The notes beneath the pieces were generated by a model. That model saw nothing but the letters and a program-made list of their open reading frames with translations. It had not been told where the DNA came from and ran no database searches. DNA of 64,000 nucleotides from the NCBI GenBank assembly GCA_014706295.1, contig JACSVZ010000042.1:558001-622000 (forward strand), in the 5' to 3' direction. The DNA comes from Lycocorax pyrrhopterus obiensis (taxonomy: Eukaryota > Chordata > Aves > Passeriformes > Paradisaeidae). The position numbers and the translations under genes are program-made. Shown here piece by piece: positions 1 through 11,100 of this stretch (within the stretch, counting starts at the first letter, position 1; each line of letters begins with the position of its first letter).

Positions 1-846
1 AGCCCGTGGGGTTTGGGGAGGAACGTGAGGCTGCTCCGCTGCCTCCAGCCTGCAGAGCTCCAGGAAGCTCCAGAGAGGCCTGCTGGGCTGGGGGTACCTC
101 TGCCAGGGGAGATTTACTGGAACAAACCTTGGCCTTGCAGGCTCGAATTGAGCCTGCTCCAGCAGATGCATGGAGAGCTCATTACTGCTGAGCTGGGCTT
201 GGATTTCTGCCTTAACCCTTGGCGTGCTCTTGGCAACTGAACCTGCAGGCAGCTCTCTGCAGGTGCTGTCCTGGCTCCCCTTATCTCACCACCGCCTCAG
301 GAAGGCCCCTCGTCCTCACCACGGAGCTCTCCGAATGCTCCTCTGAGACCTTCCAACCTCCACTCAGAAAACATCTCCTGTCATCTCCCTGCTTCCTTCT
401 CTCTGATGGTTGAACATGGGACCAGTAGACAAAGCTCTGTCCTGACAGGGAAGGTGAATCAGGCCTGTATCTCCACGTGGGACGGAATTTCAAAGAATCG
501 TGGAAGAATGAAGGTTGGAAAAGACCTACATGATTATAGGGTCCAACCTATTTTGGGTGCACCCTTTGCCCTAAAGATCACTAGACCAGAGAAAGCCACG
601 TTCTGTCTCGTCCCCAAGTCTGTTCTGATCCCTGACACAGAGCTTTATAAAGTCAATCAGGCTGACAAGATAAACTTTTTACTGCTTAATAAACCATAAT
701 ACAGTGGCAATCCAGAGAGAGTAGCTGAGTATTTGAGGGTTTTATTTGCAAGCGAATTAATGTGGCAAAGTCTTAATTTGCTGCCTGCTGGCTAATTGAT
801 CTCGTTCTTTGCATTTCTGTTTTATTTCCTCTCCCCACTGTGTCAG
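1..846 (+). other. ANTXR1: ANTXR1 intron 7, 3' part
   Basis: This is non-coding intron ending in a pyrimidine-rich tract (about 804-846) and a CAG acceptor at 844-846. The preceding ANTXR1 exon, which should encode the residues just before LARIADS, is not found here and must lie upstream. No repeat family or RNA gene was recognised. Short ORFs in this stretch show no family resemblance. Confidence 0.8.
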
Positions 847-927
847 CTGGCCCGGATTGCTGACAGCAAAGATCACGTCTTCCCAGTGAACGATGGGTTT
901 GAAGCCCTGCAGGGGATCATAGACTCT
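847..927 (+). CDS. ANTXR1: ANTXR1 exon 8 (end of vWA domain)
   Basis: 81 bp, 27 codons, phase 0 at both ends. The translation begins [18 protein letters not shown] and is nearly identical to the mammalian receptor. It covers the last strand and helix of the extracellular von Willebrand A domain, at about human residues 188-214. The acceptor is tgtcag and the donor gtgagt follows TCT. The domain binds collagen-type ligands through a metal-dependent adhesion site, but the metal-coordinating residues are encoded upstream of the window. The start is set by the acceptor; an open frame continuing past the donor is intron. Confidence 0.96.
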
Positions 928-3900
928 GTGAGTATTTTCACTCGGTGTTTGCACTTGTGCACGTTGGTGTTACCCTGCACAGCTCAAGGTTTGGTTTTCC
1001 TGTGTTCACAAGAACCTGCTGAGAAATCACTGGATCCTTTAGCCCAAAGGAACCAGCCTTGGTTTGTACTGAAATGCTACTTCAAGGCTGAGTTTATCAG
1101 CAGGTCCCTGGGTTTCCCTGTTCCCAGCTCCTGGCATTTCCTGCGGGGATTGGGTGCAGCGCAGAAGAGCTCACCCACTTCAGTGGCTGAGCTGATTCCA
1201 TTGCTGCCCGTGGCTACACAGGGTGGGAAATCCGTCTGGGGCCCCGCGTGTTCTCATTGTGGGGCTGCTTGGGTGATAAAACCCAGATGAAAGCTCCAAC
1301 GTGGAGCTGGGGAGGGGGGATTCACTGGGGGGCTCAGATTTCTCTGTTTACAGTGGTTACACACTATTTGGACAATGCAATTCCAAGCAAAACCATTCCC
1401 TCAGCACAGGCTCAGTTTTCCCTGGTGCTCTTGCATGGACGTGGAATACAATCCCTGGCTTATTGGTTTTCCTGGCGCTGTCTGAGCGTGGATCTACTGC
1501 CTCAGCTCTCTTGGACCATCAGGTGTTGCATGTCATTTAAGAAAGCAACAAAACAACAAAAAAGCAATAGTTTTCTTCCCAGCCCTGCATTCCCTTTGCA
1601 GCTGTTTTTAATGAATTCCAGCAGCAGCTCTGACTCCCCTTCCAGTTGTACTGAACAGAGTGGGAAGACTTCAGCCTCCAGGCAGGCAGTCAAGAACTGC
1701 TCCAGCTGACTGGTGCAAGATTTCCCAGCTTGGGAAGGAGGGTCACAGGGAAGTGCAATTGTACAGTGATGATCTGTGACCTGAGCACTTGCACTGGAGT
1801 GGAGTCATTGCAGTAGCCTGGGGAGAAGGGAAGTGGTTTTGTGAGTGAAAGGAATGACAAGGAGGACATTAATCACTCCAGAGAATAACAAACAATCTGT
1901 AGATTCCTGTTCTAGCTGGAAAATCAGGTCCCTCTTTCCTACTTTTCTCATGCTTGCCAAAAGCACCCCTGGAGCAGACGAAGGCTCTGTGGTCACAGGG
2001 AGCGTTAATGGCGGAAGGGCCCTGGGATCTGGAGAACCCTTTCAGTTCCTGTGTCAGGGCTGGCACAGCAAGGATGCTCAGCCACGTGGAGAGGGGACTG
2101 ACCAGGCTACAACTGCTGGCTGGTGTCACAGGGGAAGGGGAGATCCAGTGATGAGCCTGGGGAGAGGAGTGCTTGAATTAACTCTGGAGATGTGGAGACC
2201 TGGGTTAGTGTGGGTCTGCAGGGGTTTGGTGTGAGCTGCCCTGACTTTCCCCTCCTGCCCTGTCCTGAGTGGGTCTTTCTCAAGCCTCTGAGTGTGCAGA
2301 GGTGGTGCACTTGGAAGTCCCTCTGGAATAGGGAAGAGGGTGGGAGCTGGGAGTGGTGGAGCTCGGGGCTGGCCTCAGCTGGGCCCCTGGATCTGCTGAG
2401 CAAAGATGTTCGGGGTGGTGGGGCTGGGACTGTTCCTGAGCACCTGCCCCTCCTGTTCTGTGGGAGCCAGAGAGCTGGGAGTGAGCAGCTGCAGGGAGAT
2501 CTGCTCCCGGCGTTCCGGGAGGGATTGTCTCCTCCAAGCACCACCAAGCCCTGGAGATGGTGCTGAATTGAGAGGAGAATCCAATCCCACACTGAGGTCA
2601 TGCTCAAAACCTGATGCTTAAGCTGTGAGCTGAGGGTGTTCAGCGCACTGTGGGGTACGGTCCTTTCTCTCCTGTGAGTTCCAGTGTGACTTTTTTATTA
2701 AGCAAACCAATTTCTTTTTCTGCCTCATCGTGCAAAAGCCACTGCTAAAACTCCAGCTTCCCCCTGGTAATGACTGAGTGATTTGAATTTGTCAGGAGGG
2801 AACAATGTGGAGCAGAAGCAGATTTGATTGATTGCTGCAGGCTAGGAAACTAATGGAAGGAACTGAATTATTTTATTAAATTTTCCTTTGCTATGAAAAA
2901 TTTCTGCTGATCAACCTGTCAATTTAAAGCAAATGAAGCAAGTCTTAGAAGTAAACCTGAAATTCAACTTTGTCTCCTGCCCAGTATGGCTTTGGTAGGA
3001 GTGCTGGGGGCAAGGAACGTGAAGCAACATGAAAGTCAGGATGGGATCCTGTCATCACCTTGCTTTGAGCCTGTAACAGGAGCTGCCTGAGGAGCAGTTC
3101 TTGGAACAGGAAAGCTCCCTGATCCTTGCCATGTGTTAAACCATGGCACCAGCCTGGAACTTACCTCAGAGCTGTAATCGTGGGTCCCTTAGCGAGGGGT
3201 CTGAGAGCTGCAGGAAGCCTCAGGAAGCAGTTGTGATGGGTAAGAAATGAAGTAGCATGGAGTAGCCTGTGGCACTGTCTCCCATCTGTATGAATTGCAC
3301 ACAGGGTTCATCCTTTCAAGTTTAATGTCTGTGTGCTGCTTTTGGATCCTCTTGCAGTGGTGCTCAGCTGCTCTCAGTGTTTTTCAGGTCCTGCCTCAGC
3401 TCTTAGGATTGATGTGGCAGTTCAAGGTGCTCCTTCACCCCAGGAAGTTTTAGCTTGGCAATGCACTGAGTACTTCTGTTCCACCAGTGTTTCCTGGGGC
3501 AAACTGCAGTGCTGGAAACGTGGGGGCTTTGCAGGTGTGAGCATCAGTGAGGAACGTGGTGATGGCTTTGTGTGCCCATCCTGAGCCGTCTGTTCAAGCT
3601 TCACTGGCAGATGAGAAACTGCAGATTCCCCGGTGCAGGGAGAGGGGTGAGGCCCCCTGAGTGGGGCCAGGGATGAGAGAAAGTTAATTCCAAACACGTC
3701 CTGTAAGTGCAGAGTCCATAATGGACACAGAACATGTGCATCAGCTGATAACCCCTAGCCTCAGCTGCACAGTGTTTCTTGTTAATTTTAATGGCATATG
3801 ATCAGCTTTCTACTTCTTTCTTCCCCCAAATGCATCTTTAAGAAGGACTTAAATGTATTTATTTTACTTAGCTCATCTAGATATTATTGGACAGGAAACA

Positions 3901-6107
3901 CTTCATAAATAAATGGCTGTTTTGTAATTGGCAACAGGCTTTGGTGTTCAGTAATCGAACAGAGCTTGCTAACGAGCACCAGGCTGCAGATCATTCCCAC
4001 TAGTGCTAATTAGGCAGTAACCTTCTATCCCACTTCAGCATCCTGTTTGCTAATTAGAATTCCCAAATTTGGTGAAAAGAATGTATAAGGAATATGCAGC
4101 TGCTGTGGTGAAGGGATCTGGCTGTGTGCTCATTGTGAGGCGAATATCAAGTGAAAGCTTCCAGCAGCTGCAGAATTTCCCTCCCCTTCTTCCCTTTGTC
4201 CCCAGAAGGGCCCAGTGACCCGCTGGGCCTCTCCTGGCCCTGAGTGCCTCACCTGGCAGAAAGGTGAAAGAGTCAGGAGGTTGCATCACCACCCTTCCAT
4301 GGGATTTGCTAAGCCAGACCTCAGGGATGAGCTGCACCTCCAGCCCACCAAGGCTGTGCACGCAGAAAATGACAGGTCTGATGAAATCCACAATGAAGGC
4401 ATTGAATGCTTTCTGAATGTATTTTTTAATGAGGAAGAGACATAAAGGAATTTTTTTGTAATAGTTCCTCTGCCTTTTGCAATAATTCTGCCTGATGTTC
4501 ACTTCAAGTTAGGGTGTGTGCTTGGAGCATTGGAAACTTAATCTAAATCAAAATAAATATTGCAATTGGCACTGTAAAAGTGTTTAAGGCCAGTTTTTTA
4601 TAGTCATGTAAAGGGATTAGACTGGACTGGGAGATCCGCATCATCTAACTGAGACACCTGCTATTCCCCCATCCGAGCTGCCTTACAGCAGAATGTTTGC
4701 AAATAGCTGAGTAGAAATCACAAATCTCAAATTTAACCATGTGGAGTTTTACTTTGTTAAAAAAAGTATTGATTGTATTTTACATTCTTTGTGTTTTTCC
4801 TTATTCTGCCTTTAAAATTCTTCTAGTCCTTCTCAGTTCTGTTCTCAACTGTTGACTTTCTCTTTTTTTCCACTTGACAGTGCCTGTAAAACCTTGTTCC
4901 TGCAAATCTTCTCTCTCCTCACCTGTCAGGCTGCCACCAACTCAGACCGTCCTGCTTCCTTCAGCCCCTTGGTACTTTCAGCCCTGCCTCCTGAGTAACT
5001 CAGACTTCTGTTTAAATGTTTTAAAAAGCAAAGCCTGGCTCTCTGAGTAGCTTTGGCAATTAGGTATTTGAGGCAGGGAGCTGTGACTGTGGAGAAAAAA
5101 AAAAAGTTATCTTTTTCTTACAGAATTTATCATATTGGTTGCCGTTCTTTCCTTACAGATGTTTCAATTTAAAGCTGGGAAAATAGCTTTCATGTTGGGT
5201 TTGAGTCACCAAATGATGCTTGGCTGACATTTACTTGCCTCTCGGAGCTGCCCTGGGTTTTGACCGGCGCTGCCTCGTGCAGGGGCCGGGGCCGAAGCTC
5301 TCGGCGCTGCTGTCCCGGGGTCGCAGGCGCTGGCACAGCCCTGGCTGGGCAGGGAGGAGCCGGAGGCGCCGGCGGGGCAGGGCAGGGCTGCGGCTGCTGC
5401 AGGCAGAGAACGGCCCGAGGAGCTCCAGCACCGAACAGCGAGCCCGGCCCCAGCCTGCTCGCGTTTGTGTAAATCCCTGCTCGCAAAGGGCTTAAAGCCG
5501 GGGACAGCCCTTCCAGGGACGCGCTGCTTCCTTTAATCCTGGGTTAAAGGGAGAATTGTCGGCGCGCTTGGGCTGAAGCCCCGGAGCGGCTCTGGGGATG
5601 CCCTCGGGGGAGCTCGCGTGGATCGGGTTAGGAACAGAAGTCGTAGCCCCTCGGGTGGGAGCTGAGCAGTGGCTCCGTCGGTATTTCTTGGGTGTTTTAG
5701 TGCAAAGCTAAACAGTTTAGCTTAAACGTGTGATGTTTTATTTGGAGGTTTGGGTCCGGGATAGCTCGGGAGAGGGAGGTGCGGCTGCAAAGAGCGGACA
5801 GCGGCGCTGCCCTTCCGAGCAGGGCTGCGGCTCAGGGGAGGCAGAATCCCTTCGTGCTGGAAGCCAGGAGTGCCCTGGGACAGGGCAGAGCCTGGCATCC
5901 CTCACCTCCCAACCCAGTCACAGCTCAGGGACGGCAGGGATGCCTGGTCGGGTGGTTTGGAGTGCAAAGCTGAGAGCCGTAATTGTGCCGCGGATGCGAA
6001 ATGCTCCGACGGGTTAAATGTTGACAGCAGTGCACTCCCTCGCCTCTCGCATCTCTGTTTCTGGGGAAACAAGGCTGAGCTACTTCACGGCGTTTTGTCT
6101 CTTTTAG
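928..6107 (+). other. ANTXR1: ANTXR1 intron 8 (5.2 kb)
   Basis: Non-coding. It contains an AT-rich stretch at about 3780-4080, a second at about 4530-4800, and a strong CpG-rich block at about 5230-5660 described separately. No CR1 tail or LTR was recognised. The intron ends in a T-rich tract and cttttag before exon 9. Many short ORFs occur on both strands, none with recognisable homology. Confidence 0.85.
5230..5660. promoter_or_regulatory. Intragenic CpG-rich block (candidate CpG island)
   Basis: CpG dinucleotides and GC content rise sharply here compared with the AT-rich intron on the 5' side. GC-box-like GGGGCAGGGC and CCGGGGCCG strings are present, and CpG density stays above background to about 6020. 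Such blocks inside long vertebrate genes often mark alternative promoters, enhancers or lncRNA starts. No TATA box, first exon or conserved ORF is evident. The role is inferred from composition only. Confidence 0.5.
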
Positions 6108-6168
6108 ATTTTGAAGAAGTCCTGTATAGAAATCCTGGCAGCAGAGCCTTCCAGTATCTGTGCAGGGG
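6108..6168 (+). CDS. ANTXR1: ANTXR1 exon 9 (vWA to Ig-like junction)
   Basis: 61 bp, entering in phase 0 and leaving one base (G) of a split Glu codon. It encodes ILKKSCIEILAAEPSSICAG, which links the vWA domain to the extracellular Ig-like (Anth_Ig family) domain. It carries two of the five Ig-region cysteines. The acceptor is cttttag and the donor gtaagt is the consensus. The short length and phase match the neighbouring exons exactly. Confidence 0.96.
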
Positions 6169-8077
6169 GTAAGTATGAACGGGGCCATGGTTCTTCATGT
6201 TGCCTAAAATACAATTTTCAGTTCATCTCTAACTGCTGGAGAGTGCAAAATTCACTGATTACCTGGGGCTAAGTACTTCACCTTTTTGGGGGGGGGGTGA
6301 ATTTCTTTTTCACCTTAGGGTAGTTTGTACATGTCTCACTTCTGTCAAGTGATCAAATGGGATTTTCTTACAGAAAAGGCCTGAATTCTGAAGTTTTGCA
6401 TAAATATTCTTCTGTCAAACCAGTCTGTCTTACTCAGGCTGGGCCAGACAAGTAGTAGATGCACTGCACTTAAAAATAGATTTACATGCTTATTCAAGTG
6501 ATAAACAATGATGCTTATAGAATGTCATGGGCCAGAAGATGACTTATAATCATCATTTATAACCATCTTTAACACTTCCTAAATGCTTTGATCTTATCGC
6601 TGCCATTCATTGTGCCTTAATGGGAAGACAGGGGTAGGAACAGCTGTGCCCAGCAGAGCAGCTGAGAGGAAATGCAGAGGGGTTTATAAAAACTGTTTGC
6701 ATCAGAATTTGGCCAGGACTTCACAAGAGGAGCGATCCTTGGAAAATGCCAGCAGTTATTTGGATCCTCAGTTCAGGGCCTCGTCTCCAAGCTTGGGCAA
6801 ACAGTCCCTTGCTCTCGGAGTGCAGTAATTTAATCCCTTAGGGCTTTGAGACCAATGAAAGTGCCATTGACTGCACAAATTATGTGCAATGGTGTCCTTA
6901 AGATCCATGTTTGCAGGTACAGCTGTGACACCTCGTGTCTTCGTGTTTCTCTGCACATCCTTGAGCAATGGTGGCAGTTTTTTCCTTTCTTTTTGTCTGC
7001 AAGGAGCAAACTTGAGGGCTCCGTGTTCCCTGAGGCCACTCTTGCACTGCTGACATGTCCAGGACACTGCAGGGATGAATTCCAGCAGTGACATCGTTCT
7101 GAAATGGCAGTTTTTGGATGATTTGGCTGTGCAGGGGGCACTGGGCTGTTCAGTCCAGCCCCAAGCAGAGCCAGGGTCCCCGTGGTCTCACTGATAATTC
7201 TGTTCTTTGTACTGGAACTCCCCCAGAGCTTGAGACTTCTGTGACTTCTCTTGAATATTCACCAGAACAGAGCTCTTGTGCACTTCCCAAGTGCTCTCCC
7301 ACAGCACTCAGTGGGCCTGAAGCAGCTTCCCTGGACGTGCTGGGATGATTTGCAACTTGGCTGTAAGCGAGTGGGACCTGGAAGGGAGCCCAGATTCCAG
7401 AGCAAATCTGCTTTTCTTGACAAGTACAGTGTGCGGGTCCTCGGGGGAGATGAGAGAAGATGGGGACTGTAAAATGCAAAGGGGAAAGAACTGAACCTGC
7501 AAAAATGAGGTTCCCTGCTGCTCCTGGGGATTTTAAATCCGGGGTGGTGTCACTGAGGTTGCTCCTGGGTTGTCTTGGACAATTTCGTGTTCAAATCACA
7601 TTCCCCAGCCAAACTCCAGTGGGGATGAGCTGAGTGCCTCTTCCAGAGAGTCACAGGAGTTGTGGGGTCTGCTTCCTTTGCAGTTACCTGGGAAAGGAAC
7701 ACCTGAACTTCTCCCAGTTATCTGTCACTAGAAGATTTTTTTTGCCTTTCCATGGAAAGATACTTCTGCCTTTCTTCACCCAAAACTTTCTGCCATTTAA
7801 AATGGACACTTGGAGAGGGGAAAGCTCAGTGTCCTTGAAGCTTCATGTTTCCACTGCAGGCCAGTTAAAGTGTGTCTGTGGTGAATTGTTTCCTGCTTCT
7901 AAAAATTCAAGTTGAAATTGGGTAGGGAGAGTGTGGAAGTTGCATTTTTAACAGTTTTAAAAAGAAATTGTTAAACTGCCAATTTTAGCAGTTGAAAACC
8001 TGTGAGATGTGCCTTGTCTGAGTGACCATTCCCTGCCTGGCTCTGCATCAATAATAACCCAGTGCCTGTTTTTGCAG
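6169..8077 (+). other. ANTXR1: ANTXR1 intron 9 (1.9 kb)
   Basis: Ordinary intron sequence with a G run at about 6290-6297 and no recognisable mobile element. It ends with tttttgcag before exon 10. Nothing else could be supported on either strand. Confidence 0.85.
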
Positions 8078-8176
8078 AGTCCTTCCAGGTTGTGGTGAGG
8101 GGAAATGGCTTTCGCCACGCCCGCAACGTTGACCGGGTGCTCTGCAGCTTCAGGATCAACGACACCGTCACCCTCA
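8078..8176 (+). CDS. ANTXR1: ANTXR1 exon 10 (Ig-like domain)
   Basis: 99 bp. Its first two bases complete the Glu codon begun in exon 9 and it leaves one base (A) for the next exon. It encodes [20 protein letters not shown] followed by [13 protein letters not shown], the core of the extracellular Ig-like domain. Asn-Asp-Thr at 8158-8166 is an N-glycosylation sequon; the mammalian protein has a sequon at the same place. The donor is gtaagc. CpG content is higher than in the flanking intron, as expected for conserved coding sequence. Confidence 0.97.
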
Positions 8177-11100
8177 GTAAGCTCCTTGGGTTTGTTTTGT
8201 TTTCCTTTCTGACTCTGCACTGGCAGGCGTTTGGATCTTCAGATACGTTGATTGTGAAAGCAATAATTACGGGATGAGGAGCTTTTAGTTTGCAGCATGC
8301 AGAAGGGATTATTTTTTAAGAGGCAAATAGCTGGTGGCACTGTGTGCTCTGACTGACAGCCAGTGCATGAGCAGAGGAGCCGGAGGGGGATGAAAATGCA
8401 GGAGGCAAGAACCCTGCTGCAAAGAGCATCCCTCAGTGTCCTGCTGGGCGGTGAGCAGGGGGATCAGGGGTGCTCTGGGGTGCTCAGTGGGGCTGCTCGT
8501 GCAGCTCCACACGCCCTGCTGGTGGAGGCTGTGCTGGAGCAGAGGCTCAGGCACTGCTGCGCTGCTGGGGAAGCTTGGAAAGTTCTCTCTGCAGTTCCCC
8601 CAGCAGAAGAACTGAGGTAAGAGAAGCATGGTCCCCTGAGAGTCTGGTCTGTTTGTGATGTGCACTGAGAGCCACTGAGCTGGCAGGACTGGGGACCCCA
8701 CTGCTTTCCTCTGACCCTCATGGGAAACCAGATAACCCACAGCTGACACCAGCAGTGACAGCAGAATTCATCCTTCCTCACACGGGCTTTGTTCAGAAAA
8801 TGCCTGGTTGTTTTGGAGGCAGTCCTGACCCTGTTCGGTATAAAATAAATGCATTAATTAGCTCTAAAAAGTGGAAATCAAAAGGCTCAGTGTGTTCTGA
8901 GCATCTGTGTAACTTGTTCTTTGGAGCAGGGGGAGTTTGCTGGGGCTGCTTGCCCCATGTGGGATGTCACTGAGCCCTGGGGCAGGTGTGGGACAGTTGT
9001 GCTCTTGCAGTGCCTCCTCCCACAGGCAGGTTCTGGACTTGCCAACTCCTGAGTCACCGAGCAGAAAGTTTGGCTGGCCCTGGTTCACATTTGCTTAATT
9101 CAGATGTGGTCAGTGCTGAGGACGTGAGGAGCAGAAGCTGGAGGGCTGTGGAGCAGGGCACTCATTCCTGGAAGGCTTTCACGGAGCTGGGAATGCCACC
9201 CACCAGCTTCCCACTGCTCAGGGTCCTGTCTGTGTGAGGGTGCCCTCATCCCAAACACTGTGACCTGCTGCTGAGGGGGGAGGAGGAGGAGGAATCCTTC
9301 CTCCCTCTGTGCTGGTCCAGCCCAGTCGTCTTTTATCTGTCTGTCATCACAGCCTCATCGTAGCTTTCAGGAAAGATCAGCTTATCTTAATGCAGCCCCT
9401 GGGCTTTCTGAATTTGAAGCCGCCTTCCTGTGTCCACAGAATGGCTGTGGAAAATGAGGATGAAGGGCAAATACATTTCCTGCCCTCTGACCTGATGCAT
9501 TCATGGTGTCCTGAATGGATGCAGAGGTGAAGAGTGAGCTCACCCCCCTGGCACTGCACCAAGGCCTCTCCGGCTGTTCTGCACAGCCCAGGGTTGTTTG
9601 AAGCTGTGACGTGGCAGGACAAGGACACAAACCCAAATTCTGGGTTCAGCCCCTCCCTGACCGAGGGAGCTCAGCAGCTCCCAAGGCCAGGTCTCTCCAG
9701 GTGGGAGCTGGCACAGCTCTGTTGGGTTTAAGGTGCTCTGAGGGAGATCCCAGAGCCTGCAGCCCCTGCCTGCAGCTCCCAACTCAAACAGCCCTGAGAG
9801 AACTGAACCAGGATTTTATGGAAACCTCATGGAGGTTGGATAGCTCAGCTGCCTTTGTTTGCTTGAAACCTCTCTGCCTCCGATTGTATCAGGGAGGGAG
9901 GTATTTTTAAAGATAACACTAAGCCAACAGTTCCTGAAACCTTAAATTATCCCAGATGAGATGTAGTGAGCACGGCTGGGACGTGCTGAGGTTAAAGGCA
10001 TGAGCTAATGGGGTTTTATTGGGATTATTGGCAGGGAAAAGTGGCAGGTGAAGAGAGCATCGACTCATAATGTTCATAGTTATGGGATAAAAAAAAAAAG
10101 GAACATCTGTAGAAACCATGAGGAATATTTGGCTGAGCAGAGCTGTAATCAGATGCATGTTCAGCAGCAGGGTGTTCCTGCCAGCAGCAGGACCTGGGAG
10201 AATTGGGTTCAGCCTGCACAGAGTTAAAAGTAATTACCCAGTGCAGTGACTTATGGCTGCTCTGTGGTGCTAAAATGTCTGTGTCTGCCCAGATTGTGCA
10301 GGAGCCAGCAAAGATAGCTCTGGGCAGAGAGGCTGAGCTCTGTCCTAAGCAATTCACAGCTGAATAGAGAGATGGAAGGTTGGTGAAGGAGCAGGCACCA
10401 CAGCAGAGCTGGGGCTGGATCTGCTGCACTCAGTGAATGCTCTGGATGCTTGGCCAAACGCCCTCCTTTGCACAAACTGGCCTGGATTTTTTATTCAGAC
10501 AAAGACACTGGGAGCAGGACAGTGCCAGGTATCAGCAGAGAGTGGGATGATGGGGACTGGATCCCCAGACTGCCCAACAAATGTCTCCTAAAAATTGTCT
10601 TCTGTTTTTAAAGCCGGACAGATTGCTCCATTTCCCCCATCTCTCATTTCTCCTGGCTGCACAGCACTTTTCTTGTGATATCCTCTTCACTTTCTTGCAG
10701 CCTTGTCACTCTTAGCACAGGAATGTTTTGCTTTGCAGTTCCACTCTCTAACCCCTGATTTCCCTGCCTGATCATGTCACTGTAACCCACCTCCGAATCT
10801 TTTTATTTTCTAACAGCAGCTTTTCTCCTCCCACTCTGGTACTACAGAATGTCCCTCTCTGTACCAACTCCCTCAGGTGTCCTGGGGGGTGTGACCTTTG
10901 TGAGGGACACAATCCATGCCTCTAAGCTTTCTGAGGTGAGAACATGCACCAAGGTGAGCTTGGCCTCCGATTTTGAAGGGTGGCTGAAGTCACTGCTTGT
11001 CAAAGAACATGAAGAAGGAAGAAATGGTTGTGCTTCCCTCGAATGCTGCCCCGGCCTCCAACAAACTGCAGTGTCAGGACTTTTAACTCAGGCTCCTGTG

